39,869 bases of DNA from Bacteroidota bacterium (lineage in GTDB: Bacteria; Bacteroidota; Bacteroidia; Sphingobacteriales; Sphingobacteriaceae): NCBI GenBank assembly GCA_013286235.1, contig JABDGE010000029.1, forward strand, positions 1 through 39,869, written 5' to 3'. Position numbers and translations under genes: made by a program. Positions 25,576-32,665 of the stretch are shown here, piece by piece. Position 1 is the stretch's first letter, and each line of letters opens with the position of its first letter. The notes under the pieces were generated by a model, which was given only the letters and a program-made list of their open reading frames with translations, searched no databases and was not told the DNA's origin.

Positions 25576-26091
25576 TCACTCCCATTGATGCGGAAACTGC
25601 TGCGACACAAGGTTCTCCGTAGGATACCCCATGGCTTTGCATTTAGCAACGATCTCGTCATACAGCTTCTTGTCCATCTGGGGTTTGCGGCTCATGATGA
25701 ACAGGAAACGGTAATCAGGGTGACCGACCACAGCCCAGGAATAATCCGGCGCAAGTGCCACAATCCAGTAATCCACCTTGATGGGCCAGATAAATTGCGC
25801 CTTCATTTCGCCGGGATGATCGGCGTCCTCGGCGAATATTTTTGATTTTACGGTTTTGATCGAATTATCTTCTTCCTTGCAGGTGGTGATAACGTTGTAA
25901 TAATTATCGCTGTTCAAGGTGTAATGGGTGGTGGTTTCGCGGCTGCCTTTATCAAACATCGTGGGTATCGACGCCAGCGAATACCAGGTACCGCCAAAAC
26001 GTTTCAGATCAACCCTTTCAACCGTTCTGTTGGGGATGCTTCCGCTGAATATGGCGAGCCATGTGAATACGCCCATGCAAATAGCTTTCAT
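25576..26091 (-). CDS. Lipocalin (Blc-type)
   Basis: This 171-residue lipocalin has a signal-like N-terminus (MKAICMGVFTWLAIFSGS), the first conserved lipocalin block FGGTWYSLASIP, and the second block YWIVALAPDYSWAVVGHPDY followed by RFLFIMSRKP, very like bacterial Blc. Blc proteins bind lysophospholipids or fatty acids at the outer membrane. The lipobox cysteine of E. coli Blc is missing here: the signal region has no L-x-G-C motif, so the protein is probably soluble in the periplasm. It separates pyrH from frr, an unusual insertion in this gene run. Confidence 0.9.
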   Translation of the reverse strand: MKAICMGVFTWLAIFSGSIPNRTVERVDLKRFGGTWYSLASIPTMFDKGSRETTTHYTLNSDNYYNVITTCKEEDNSIKTVKSKIFAEDADHPGEMKAQFIWPIKVDYWIVALAPDYSWAVVGHPDYRFLFIMSRKPQMDKKLYDEIVAKCKAMGYPTENLVSQQFPHQWE

Positions 26092-26187
26092 ACAAGTATA
26101 ATCTGTTAACTTGTATTACGGATTTTTTTACAAAGGGGTTTTTTACGGAAGCAATTTTTTTAAAGTCCGGCCGGTATCGCCAGCCGT

Positions 26188-26895
26188 TTACGATTTCACC
26201 AATGTTCCGATACGTTCTCCCGAGGCGATCTTTGCAAAATTGCCGGGCTTATTCATATCGAATACAATGATGGGCAGATCATTCTCCTGGCAAAGGGTAA
26301 TGGCCGTCATGTCCATCACGTTGAGGCCCTTGTCGTAAACTTCCTGGTAAGTTATTTCTTCGTAGCGGGTAGCGGTTGGATCTTTTTCAGGGTCGGCGGT
26401 ATAGATGCCGTCGACGCGAGTGCCCTTTAGTACAACGTCCGCTTTTATCTCGATGGCGCGCAGGGAAGCGGCTGTGTCGGTGGTAAAATAAGGATTTCCT
26501 GTACCTGCCCCGAAGATCACGATCTTGTTCATTTCCAGGTGGTGCATCGCCCGGCGGCGGATGTACGGCTCGCAGATCTGTTCCATTTTGATGGCCGATT
26601 GCAGGCGGGTTTCCACGCCGATGCTTTCGAGCGCATTTTGAAGCGCCATGCAATTGATCACCGTGGCCAGCATGCCCATATAATCAGCCTGGGCGCGGTC
26701 CATGCCTGATTTTTCGGCACTTAATCCGCGGAAGATATTCCCGCCGCCCACGACGACGGCAATCTGTACCCCCTCATCATAAACATTTTTAATATCCCTG
26801 GCATACTGTATTACCTGTTTGTTATCAATTCCGTACTGCTTGTCGCCCATCAGCGACTCTCCGCTCAACTTTAATAGGATCCTTTTATATGCCAT
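26188..26895 (-). CDS. pyrH: UMP kinase
   Basis: This 235-residue amino-acid-kinase-fold enzyme phosphorylates UMP to UDP in pyrimidine nucleotide synthesis. Visible are [80 protein letters not shown] and [19 protein letters not shown]. All are conserved in bacterial PyrH. In many bacteria the order is rpsB-tsf-pyrH-frr; here nagA lies between tsf and pyrH and a lipocalin gene between pyrH and frr. TATTTTTG at 26917-26910 on the minus strand may be its own -7 element. Confidence 0.97.
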   Translation of the reverse strand: MAYKRILLKLSGESLMGDKQYGIDNKQVIQYARDIKNVYDEGVQIAVVVGGGNIFRGLSAEKSGMDRAQADYMGMLATVINCMALQNALESIGVETRLQSAIKMEQICEPYIRRRAMHHLEMNKIVIFGAGTGNPYFTTDTAASLRAIEIKADVVLKGTRVDGIYTADPEKDPTATRYEEITYQEVYDKGLNVMDMTAITLCQENDLPIIVFDMNKPGNFAKIASGERIGTLVKS

Positions 26896-26909
26896 GAAAT
26901 CTTGTTTGT

Positions 26910-26917
26910 CAAAAATA
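26910..26917 (-). promoter_or_regulatory. Possible -7 element upstream of pyrH
   Basis: On the minus strand TATTTTTG matches TAnnTTTG 14 bases before the pyrH start. No good TTTG was found at the right distance, so confidence is low. Confidence 0.3.
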
Positions 26918-26942
26918 TAGAAATATACTTATTGTTAAAATT

Positions 26943-26986
26943 ATGTTACACGAATTACACGAACTAAGTCGAATTGCACGAATTCT
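26943..26986. repeat. CACGAATT-type repeat copy between pyrH and nagA
   Basis: The sequence TACACGAATTACACGAAC and then AATTGCACGAATTCTG belongs to the same word family as the clusters at 7920-8080 and 8960-9200. It lies in the 102-base gap between the two genes. Confidence 0.65.
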
Positions 26987-26997
26987 GCTTCGTCAGG

Positions 26998-28116
26998 TCA
27001 ATTCAAACGGGTTAAATTCCCCTTAAATATCGTACCCTGCACTTCAAAACTTTCGTTAAAAATTACCAGGTCGGCGTCAAATCCGGCTGCTATTTTGCCC
27101 TTTTTTGCCTTTTTGGCCAATTGGGCTGGGTATAGCGAGGCCATGTTTATCGCTTCCGCCAGTGTTATCCCAACCTTTTCCACGCAGTTTTGGACTGCTT
27201 TGAGCATGGTTAAGCAGGAACCCGATAAAGTCCCGTCCGGCATTACATAGCGGTCGCCGGTGAAGTGGTGGTGGTAAACGCCTTCGGTTGATTCGGTAAC
27301 CCGGTCGGTAATCAAAAACAATTTATCGCCCAATTCGCGTTTGGCCAGCCGCACCATGGCAAAATCAACGTGGATACCGTCGTTAACAATGCTGGTAAAT
27401 GGTTTTTCCTCAAAAATAGCCGGAATATAGCCAGGGTCGCGATGGTGCATCTGCGGCATGGCGTTATATAAATGCGTTACAGCCGCTACCGGGTTATTCA
27501 AAAAGGCTTTCCCCTGCTGGTAAGTAGCATTGCTATGGCCGGATGAGATAATAACGCCGTGGTCGTGCAGGTAATCGATCACCTCCTGGTCCTGCAGCTC
27601 CGGGGCGATGGTCATCATTTTGATCTCGCCGTCGGCCATCGCTATCCAGCGTTCCACTTCGGCCAAAGTTCCTTTCTTGATATATTTCGCAGGATGTGCG
27701 CCTTTCTTTTCAGCATTCAGGTACGGCCCTTCGAGGTGCAAACCCCAAAAATTGCCTTTACATTGTTCCCGGTAAGCTTTGGCAGCCGCTATGCCTTGTT
27801 CAACAACTTCATTGGTATTCGTAGCGATAGTAGCAAAAAAGCCGGTTGTGCCTTCATTTAAAAGGTCCTGCTCCATTTGTACCAGTGCCGAAACTTCGGG
27901 AACACCGCCAAAGTTTTTCCCGCCGCTGCCATATAGCTGCAGGTCAATCAGGCCCGGCGCCAGGAAGCTATCTTCAAGATCGATCCTTTCCGCGTCTTCA
28001 GGAATGGAATGCTCGTCAATAATATCGGTGATCTGCTCGCCGGAAATAAGAACGGCTTTGCCCCGGGTGATATTCCCGTCGCTGATGATGCGGAGGTTGT
28101 GGAGGGCGGTTGTCAT
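26998..28116 (-). CDS. nagA: N-acetylglucosamine-6-phosphate deacetylase
   Basis: This 372-residue amidohydrolase removes acetate from GlcNAc-6-P to give glucosamine-6-P, feeding amino sugar recycling or catabolism. Visible are APGLIDLQLYGSGGKNFGG, the metal-binding Glu in GLHLEGPYLNAEKKGAH, ISSGHSNATYQQG, VTHLYNAMPQMHHRDPGYIP, and the catalytic Asp in LFLITDRVTEST. The C-terminus has the usual GFDADLVIFN. The length is typical. It is placed between tsf and pyrH and has no other amino-sugar gene beside it; it follows the tsf terminator, so it probably has its own promoter. Confidence 0.95.
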   Translation of the reverse strand: MTTALHNLRIISDGNITRGKAVLISGEQITDIIDEHSIPEDAERIDLEDSFLAPGLIDLQLYGSGGKNFGGVPEVSALVQMEQDLLNEGTTGFFATIATNTNEVVEQGIAAAKAYREQCKGNFWGLHLEGPYLNAEKKGAHPAKYIKKGTLAEVERWIAMADGEIKMMTIAPELQDQEVIDYLHDHGVIISSGHSNATYQQGKAFLNNPVAAVTHLYNAMPQMHHRDPGYIPAIFEEKPFTSIVNDGIHVDFAMVRLAKRELGDKLFLITDRVTESTEGVYHHHFTGDRYVMPDGTLSGSCLTMLKAVQNCVEKVGITLAEAINMASLYPAQLAKKAKKGKIAAGFDADLVIFNESFEVQGTIFKGNLTRLN

Positions 28117-28132
28117 AGCTATATGTTCAACG

Positions 28133-28159
28133 TAGCGATGGGTTTGAAACCCATCGCTA
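28133..28159. repeat. 27-bp near-perfect palindrome
   Basis: TAGCGATGGGTTT, a single G, and AAACCCATCGCTA form a perfect 13-base inverted repeat between the nagA start and the tsf terminator. It lies where a nagA promoter or operator would be, 17 bases upstream of the start codon. It may be an operator or a member of a repeated extragenic palindrome family. Confidence 0.75.
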
Positions 28160-28181
28160 TAATGGTAAGAACCGTAAGGCC

Positions 28182-28214
28182 AAAAAAAATCCCCCTCGTT
28201 TTAGCGAGGGGGAT
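28182..28214 (-). terminator. Rho-independent terminator after tsf
   Basis: On the minus strand a perfect 10-base stem ATCCCCCTCG / CGAGGGGGAT with a six-base loop is followed by a run of seven to eight T. It starts 8 bases after the tsf stop. It ends the rplM-rpsI-rpsB-tsf transcript. Confidence 0.9.
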
Positions 28215-28221
28215 AATCTAT

Positions 28222-29073
28222 TTAAGCTCCTAAAGCAACCCGCTTAAAGGCGGTTACTGTTAATCCTTTTTCAACCCCGTTTAAAAACTGGGCTACTGTT
28301 TTCGATGGATCCTTTACAAATTCCTGGTTCAGCAGGGTGCTGTCCTTGTAAAACTTGTTCAACCGACCAATCGCGATCTTTTCAACCATGGCTTCGGGTT
28401 TACCTTCAGCGCGGGTTTGCTCTTTAGCAATTTCCAGCTCGCGGTTAATGGTAGTGGCATCAACACCGTCTTTATCGATCGCTACGGGACTCATGGCAGC
28501 AATTTGCATCGCTACGTCTTTGCCCGTATCGGCGGCGCCTTCAAAGTCCGCGCTCAAAGCAACCAATACACCCAGGCGATAATTGCCATGTATGTAAGCG
28601 ATCACTTTTTCACCTTCAACCACTGCGTATTTGCTAACGCCGATCTTCTCGCCGATCTTTCCAGTTTTGCTGATGATCACCTCGCCGATAGTAGCGCGGT
28701 TCACTTCAGTATCTATAGTAAGCTCGTTCAATGCAGCCAGGTCTTCAGGGTTCTGCTCAACAGCTTCGTTGGCGATCTGGTTAGCAAAAGCGATAAACTC
28801 CGCGTTCTTTGCCACGAAATCGGTTTCGCAATTCAGCTCGATGATCACACCGCGTTTGCCGTCGGCCGAAGTACGCGCGATTACTACGCCTTCATTCGAT
28901 TCACGATCCTGGCGACTGGCAGCCACTTTGGCGCCTTTTTTCCTTAAATAATCTATTGCAGCTTCAAAATCACCGTTTGTTTCGGTTAAAGCCTTTTTGC
29001 AGTCCATCATCCCTGCGCCGGTTTGCTGGCGCAGCTTATTTACGTCGGATGCAGATATCATTACTGTTGACAT
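28222..29073 (-). CDS. tsf: Elongation factor Ts
   Basis: This 283-residue protein exchanges GDP for GTP on EF-Tu. The N-terminal UBA-like part has VNKLRQQTGAGMMDCKKALT and DYLRKKGAKVAASR; the core has ELNCETDFVAKNAEFIAFA and the later KIGVSKYAVVEGEKVIAYIH. The ATG at 29073 gives MSTVMISASDVNKL; an internal ATG four codons later is possible, but Bacteroidota homologues usually keep the MSTV-type start. It follows rpsB after 143 bases and ends with a strong terminator. Confidence 0.98.
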   Translation of the reverse strand: MSTVMISASDVNKLRQQTGAGMMDCKKALTETNGDFEAAIDYLRKKGAKVAASRQDRESNEGVVIARTSADGKRGVIIELNCETDFVAKNAEFIAFANQIANEAVEQNPEDLAALNELTIDTEVNRATIGEVIISKTGKIGEKIGVSKYAVVEGEKVIAYIHGNYRLGVLVALSADFEGAADTGKDVAMQIAAMSPVAIDKDGVDATTINRELEIAKEQTRAEGKPEAMVEKIAIGRLNKFYKDSTLLNQEFVKDPSKTVAQFLNGVEKGLTVTAFKRVALGA

Positions 29074-29216
29074 TTCTTTATTTATTTATTACAAGTGGCA
29101 GTTTAAAGTGGCAGTAATATTACCGCTACATTTAAACCGCCTGCTTTTATTGGTTAATAACTAGTAACTGATCAAGTATTAGCGCAGCAAAACTGCTACT
29201 GCTACTGCCTCTGCTA
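29074..29216. other. rpsB-tsf spacer with GGCAGT and CTGCTA short repeats
   Basis: This 143-base spacer contains AGTGGCAGTTTAAAGTGGCA and later CTGCTACTGCTACTGCCTCT. Similar words occur at 21967-21994 and 34144-34164, so these are short simple-sequence arrays that recur in gene gaps. No terminator between rpsB and tsf is evident. Confidence 0.5.
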
Positions 29217-30095
29217 CTACTCTTCAACAGCCGGTTCCGTCCCTGTCTCAGCGGAAGCTTCAACAACTGCGGCTATAACTTCAGGCGATCCTTTACGTGC
29301 CCTTCTGCCGCCTTCGTTTGGCGCCCGTTCAACGGTAACCAGTTCCGGAGCATCAGCTTTGGCTTTCGCCGCTACTGCTTCTTTTTCAGCTTCGTCTTCC
29401 TTCTCGCGTTTGCGTTCTTCCAAACCTTCTACTATTGCCTGGATGATCACACCGGTTATCAACGCGATCGATTTGGTAGCATCGTCATTCGCCGGGATCG
29501 GGAAGTCGATGTTCGAAGGATCCGAGTTGGTATCCACCATCGCGAAAGTCGGGATGTTCAGCTTTAAAGCTTCCGACACCGCGATGTGTTCTTTCTTAAC
29601 GTCGATCAGGAACAGCGCTGCAGGCAAACGGTTCAGGTCGGATATACCGCCCAGTAAAGTTTCCAGCTTAATACGCTCACGCTGTATCATCAGCCTTTCC
29701 TTTTTCGAAAGGTTTGCGTACGTACCGTCCTTGGTCAATTTATCGATGTTCGACATCTTTTTGATCGACTTGCGCACAGTAGCGAAGTTGGTTAACATAC
29801 CACCCAGCCATCTTTCGGTGATGAAGGGCATGTTCACTGTTTTTGCATAATCGGCAACAATGTCTTTCGCTTGCTTTTTGGTAGCAACAAATAACACCTT
29901 GCGGCCTGATTTTACAATTTGTTTTATAGCTGCAGCAGCTTCTTCAACCTTTGTTAAGGTTTTATTTAAATCGATAATGTGGATACCGTTGCGCTCCATA
30001 AAAATGTACTGCGACATTTTTGGGTCCCATTTGCGGGTAAGGTGACCAAAGTGTACACCTGCATCCAGTAAATCCTGATATGTTGTTCTTGCCAT
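29217..30095 (-). CDS. rpsB: 30S ribosomal protein S2
   Basis: This 292-residue protein has S2 signatures YQDLLDAGVHFGHLTRKWDP, MSQYIFMERNGIHIIDLNKT, FVATKKQAKDIV, RWLGGMLTNFATV and PTFAMVDTNSDPSNIDFPIP. It is about 50 residues longer than the E. coli protein because of a charged, Ala/Glu-rich C-terminal tail (REKEDEAEKEAVAAKAKAD and beyond), a trait of Bacteroidota S2. A strong Shine-Dalgarno sequence precedes the start, which is rare in this phylum. It is third in the rplM-rpsI-rpsB-tsf run. Confidence 0.98.
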   Translation of the reverse strand: MARTTYQDLLDAGVHFGHLTRKWDPKMSQYIFMERNGIHIIDLNKTLTKVEEAAAAIKQIVKSGRKVLFVATKKQAKDIVADYAKTVNMPFITERWLGGMLTNFATVRKSIKKMSNIDKLTKDGTYANLSKKERLMIQRERIKLETLLGGISDLNRLPAALFLIDVKKEHIAVSEALKLNIPTFAMVDTNSDPSNIDFPIPANDDATKSIALITGVIIQAIVEGLEERKREKEDEAEKEAVAAKAKADAPELVTVERAPNEGGRRARKGSPEVIAAVVEASAETGTEPAVEE

Positions 30096-30103
30096 TTTGT
30101 TGT

Positions 30104-30111
30104 CCTCCTTT
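30104..30111 (-). promoter_or_regulatory. Strong Shine-Dalgarno sequence before rpsB
   Basis: On the minus strand AAAGGAGG ends eight bases before the rpsB ATG, an ideal spacing. Most genes in this window have no such sequence, as expected for Bacteroidota, so its presence here is notable. Confidence 0.85.
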
Positions 30112-30113
30112 GA

Positions 30114-30500
30114 TTAACGTTTGCTGAATTGGAATCTCTTGCGTGCTTTCTTGCGTCCTGGTTTTTTACGCTCAACCATACGGTCGTCGCGGGTCATTAT
30201 GCCTTTGGCGCGCAAAGCAGGTTTCTTTTCAGCATCAAGTTCAACAATAGCTTTCGCAATGGCTAAACGAACGGCCTCTGCCTGTCCTTTTACACCGCCG
30301 CCTGCAACGTTTACCTTAACATCAAATTTACCGGCCGAACCTGAAACCAGGGTGCTTTGGGTAACGATGTATTGTAAAGGCAAGGTGGGGAAGTAGTCTT
30401 TGTAATCTTTACCGTTTACGGTAATTGCGCCGCTGCCGTCAGCTAAGTAGATGCGGGCAACAGCTGTTTTTCTTCTGCCTGAGGTGTTTGTTGTTGGCAT
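30114..30500 (-). CDS. rpsI: 30S ribosomal protein S9
   Basis: This 128-residue protein shows the S9 blocks SGRRKTAVARIYLADGSGAI, VNVAGGGVKGQAEAVRLAIA and the basic C-terminus ending GRKKARKRFQFSKR that reaches the P-site tRNA. It follows rplM after 24 bases and precedes rpsB by 18 bases. AAGGAGAA lies five bases before its start. Confidence 0.98.
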   Translation of the reverse strand: MPTTNTSGRRKTAVARIYLADGSGAITVNGKDYKDYFPTLPLQYIVTQSTLVSGSAGKFDVKVNVAGGGVKGQAEAVRLAIAKAIVELDAEKKPALRAKGIMTRDDRMVERKKPGRKKARKRFQFSKR

Positions 30501-30505
30501 TTCTT

Positions 30506-30513
30506 TTCTCCTT
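30506..30513 (-). promoter_or_regulatory. Shine-Dalgarno-like sequence before rpsI
   Basis: On the minus strand AAGGAGAA lies five bases before the rpsI ATG. As with rpsB, this is unusual among the genes of this window. Confidence 0.7.
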
Positions 30514-30524
30514 GATTGTTAAAG

Positions 30525-30962
30525 TTAAATGGTTGTCGGGTTTTGAGCGGCATGAGGATGTGTCGCGCCTGCATACACATGCAGGTTACCAAATAAGGCT
30601 CGGCCCAAACGATTTTTAGGTAACATACCGCGCACCGCTTTTTCAATAACGCGCTCGGGATGCTTTGCCATTAACTCCTTAGGAGAAATGAAACGCTGAC
30701 CACCGGGGTAGCCGGTGTACGAAACATATTGCTTTTCGGCAAATTTGTTCCCGGTCAGTTTTACCTTGTCTGCATTGATAACTATTACATTGTCACCGCA
30801 GTCTACGTGTGGGGTGAACTCTGGCTTGGTTTTTCCACGGATGATCATTGCGATCCTCGTAGACAAGCGCCCCAAAATCTCGCCATTAGCATCAACAACA
30901 ACCCATTGCTTGTTGACGGTTTTTTTGTTGGCCGAGACAGTTTTGTAACTTAACGTATTCAC
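30525..30962 (-). CDS. rplM: 50S ribosomal protein L13
   Basis: This 145-residue protein shows the L13 blocks WVVVDANGEILGRLSTRIAM, IRGKTKPEFTPHVDCGDNV, KLTGNKFAEKQYVSYTGYPG, and the C-terminal LHVYAGATHPHAAQNP. It is the first gene of the ribosomal run and is preceded by a promoter of the Bacteroidota form at 31017-31047 with a 5' leader of about 50 bases. Confidence 0.98.
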   Translation of the reverse strand: MNTLSYKTVSANKKTVNKQWVVVDANGEILGRLSTRIAMIIRGKTKPEFTPHVDCGDNVIVINADKVKLTGNKFAEKQYVSYTGYPGGQRFISPKELMAKHPERVIEKAVRGMLPKNRLGRALFGNLHVYAGATHPHAAQNPTTI

Positions 30963-31016
30963 TTGCTTAAAATTAAATTAATTAAACGTTTACTATACCC
31001 CGTATTTTCGGGACTG

Positions 31017-31047
31017 CAAAGATACGGGTTTTTGTTTTATTGTCAAA
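31017..31047 (-). promoter_or_regulatory. Promoter of the rplM-rpsI-rpsB-tsf operon
   Basis: On the minus strand TTTG (31047-31044), a 19-base spacer and TATCTTTG (31024-31017) match the Bacteroidota housekeeping promoter (TTTG, 19-23 bases, TAnnTTTG) exactly. The start of transcription would be near 31010, leaving a leader of about 50 bases before rplM. A 7-base inverted repeat CCCGTAT (30999-31005 and 31022-31028) brackets the -7 element and start point and could be a regulatory site or leader hairpin. Confidence 0.8.
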
Positions 31048-31452
31048 TAGATTTTTGGGTTTTGGGATTACACCGATTGTTTTTTGATTTCACCGATTTT
31101 TGGTGGGTGGTTTTTTTGTTGAAAGGTTGGAAGGTTGATTGATTTTTGTAGATGTAACACATTGTGTATCTCACCAGAAATTTAAAAAAGCAGGGGCCCC
31201 GTGCGATTCCTTCCCGGGGAAGGGAAGGTAGGGGTTTAGCGAACTATGCAAAAATTTCTTCCTGCGAACTCATAACTGTTAAATGAGTTTGGGCGTTGCC
31301 TGCGGCCCGGGCCATCCGTTCATACGCCCTCAGGCCTTAGGCTCGGGCCGGTATCCACTTCTGTCCCTAACGCGAGTATTTATCTTGTAAATATCATCAG
31401 TCTTATTTTTTGTATTTTTGATTGCAATAAATCTTTTCCCAACCCCCACCCG
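31048..31452. other. Intergenic region with repeats, no gene seen
   Basis: Upstream of the ribosomal promoter this stretch holds a short doublet (ATTACACCGATTG, ATTTCACCGATTT at about 31068-31101), one copy of a dispersed repeat at 31190-31252, and a GC-rich segment around 31290-31370 (GGGCGTTGCCTGCGGCCCGG; CCACTTCTGTCCCTAACGCG). The phrase CCACTTCT-TCCCTAACGCGA recurs near 32033. TATTTTTG at 31413-31420 might be the -7 element of the next gene, but its -33 partner is poor. Confidence 0.5.
31190..31252. repeat. Dispersed intergenic repeat, copy A
   Basis: Starting AGCAGGGGCCCCGTGCGATT and ending GGGGTTTAGCGAACTATG, this 63-base sequence is found again at 35553-35662. The two halves are nearly identical in both copies, including an inverted CTTCCCGGGGAAG core. 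Copy B carries about 50 additional bases between the halves. Confidence 0.75.
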
Positions 31453-32016
31453 ATGACAAAAGACCAATATAACAGATCGATCCAAACCGGTGAACTGCAG
31501 CTACCCGGATTTTGGGCGAAAGCAACTCATTTTAGTCTGCCTGTTTTTTCGCTTTTTGTAGCTATGTTGTTACCCGTCTTGCACTTGTACCATTTTTTGT
31601 CCGGGGAGTCTGCACCTTTTGCCAGCGGCGAAGTTTGGATCATCTGTATTGTTTTGCTATTAAGCCTCCTTTTTTTCTGGATGCAAAAACGCAGGCTGAA
31701 GTTCCGGGTTGTGCAAACCCGGTTAAACGCAGCTACCATGAAGCTTGTTATTGAGAACGTCGCTAAGGCATTGGAATGGAAAGGCACATTCACTTCGGAA
31801 AACGTTTATGAAGCAAAAACCCACCCCGGGTTTTTTTCCGGAAGCTGGGGCGAACAGATCACAGTTTTATTGGCTGATGGACGGGTGTTTGTAAACAGCA
31901 TCTGCGATCCTGATCAAAAAACCTCCGTATTCTCCAATGGAAGGAACAGGGAAAACGGAAATACGCTGGTAAAGTGCATAAAAGACACGGAGAAAGTTAA
32001 CACAGTTATTAATTGA
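31453..32016 (+). CDS. Membrane protein of unknown function
   Basis: This 187-residue protein has two membrane helices (about residues 27-50, SLPVFSLFVAMLLPVLHLYH, and 61-79, WIICIVLLLSLLFFWM) followed by a cytoplasmic region of about 100 residues (LNAATMKLVIENVAKALEWK, FFSGSWGEQITVLLADGR). I do not recognise the family. The ATG at 31453 follows a possible -7 element at 31413-31420. The gene stands alone. Confidence 0.7.
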   Translation: MTKDQYNRSIQTGELQLPGFWAKATHFSLPVFSLFVAMLLPVLHLYHFLSGESAPFASGEVWIICIVLLLSLLFFWMQKRRLKFRVVQTRLNAATMKLVIENVAKALEWKGTFTSENVYEAKTHPGFFSGSWGEQITVLLADGRVFVNSICDPDQKTSVFSNGRNRENGNTLVKCIKDTEKVNTVIN

Positions 32017-32252
32017 GACAAATCGCGGCGCTCCCACTTCTTTCCCTAACGCGAACAACAAGAAAGATATGAGATATGAGAAGCCTTTGTCTTAACCCAA
32101 TGCCTCAGCTGGAAACGGGGGTAACCACTGCCAATTTATTTTGAACTGCTCCGATATAAAAACAAGTAAATGGAAATTTAATGTCTTTCGCCACACATTT
32201 TTCGCAAAACGTTGTTTTAAGTACTCAACTCTTATACATTAAAAAAACAGCT

Positions 32253-32585
32253 ATGAAAAAATTATTTTTATTATGTGGCGTCCTCCTGCTAACCGCCTCA
32301 TTGTCTTTCGCGCAACAAGGGCCGCCGCCTCCGCACATTAGTATCGAAGTGATCGTGGGAAGCCGGCCACCAAATACTCATGAGCGCTCGCTAATGGCGG
32401 CGGAAGAAGCTAACCATCCCAACATTGCCCAATCTATGCACGACATGGAAAATGCCATGAAGCATTTGAACGCGGCGCCGGATAATTTTGGCGGCCACAA
32501 AGGACAAGCGCAGGCCGATATAAGACAGGCATGGATATCGCTGAGAAAAGCTTTGTACTATCGCTTGTACGCGGACACTCATTAA
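32253..32585 (+). CDS. Small secreted protein of unknown function
   Basis: This 110-residue protein starts at the ATG at 32253, where a clear signal peptide begins (MKKLFLLCGVLLLTASLSFA); a longer in-frame start at 32181 would place 24 hydrophilic residues ahead of it and is rejected. The mature part has a proline run (GPPPPH), then a helical, His-rich section HPNIAQSMHDMENAMKHLNA and FGGHKGQAQADIRQAWISLR. It is probably a small helical periplasmic protein; the function is unknown. A bidirectional terminator follows. Confidence 0.75.
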   Translation: MKKLFLLCGVLLLTASLSFAQQGPPPPHISIEVIVGSRPPNTHERSLMAAEEANHPNIAQSMHDMENAMKHLNAAPDNFGGHKGQAQADIRQAWISLRKALYYRLYADTH

Positions 32586-32621
32586 CATAAGCAGGTTGGC
32601 TTAAGCCGCATCCACTTATCT

Positions 32622-32651
32622 AAGTAAAAAGCCCTTCGGGGCTTTTTACTT
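32622..32651. terminator. Bidirectional terminator with TTCG loop
   Basis: AAGTAAAAAGCCC, a TTCG tetraloop and GGGCTTTTTACTT make a perfect 13-base stem with A-rich and T-rich arms. It lies between two convergent genes ending at 32585 (plus) and 32666 (minus) and can serve both. Confidence 0.92.
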
Positions 32652-32665
32652 TTAGGTGTACAGCC

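Noticed and set aside
28417..28947. A 176-codon plus-strand open frame
   Set aside because: It is the complement of the tsf gene and has no independent support.
29359..29850. A 163-codon serine-rich plus-strand open frame
   Set aside because: It is antisense to rpsB; the composition reflects the complement of rpsB codons.
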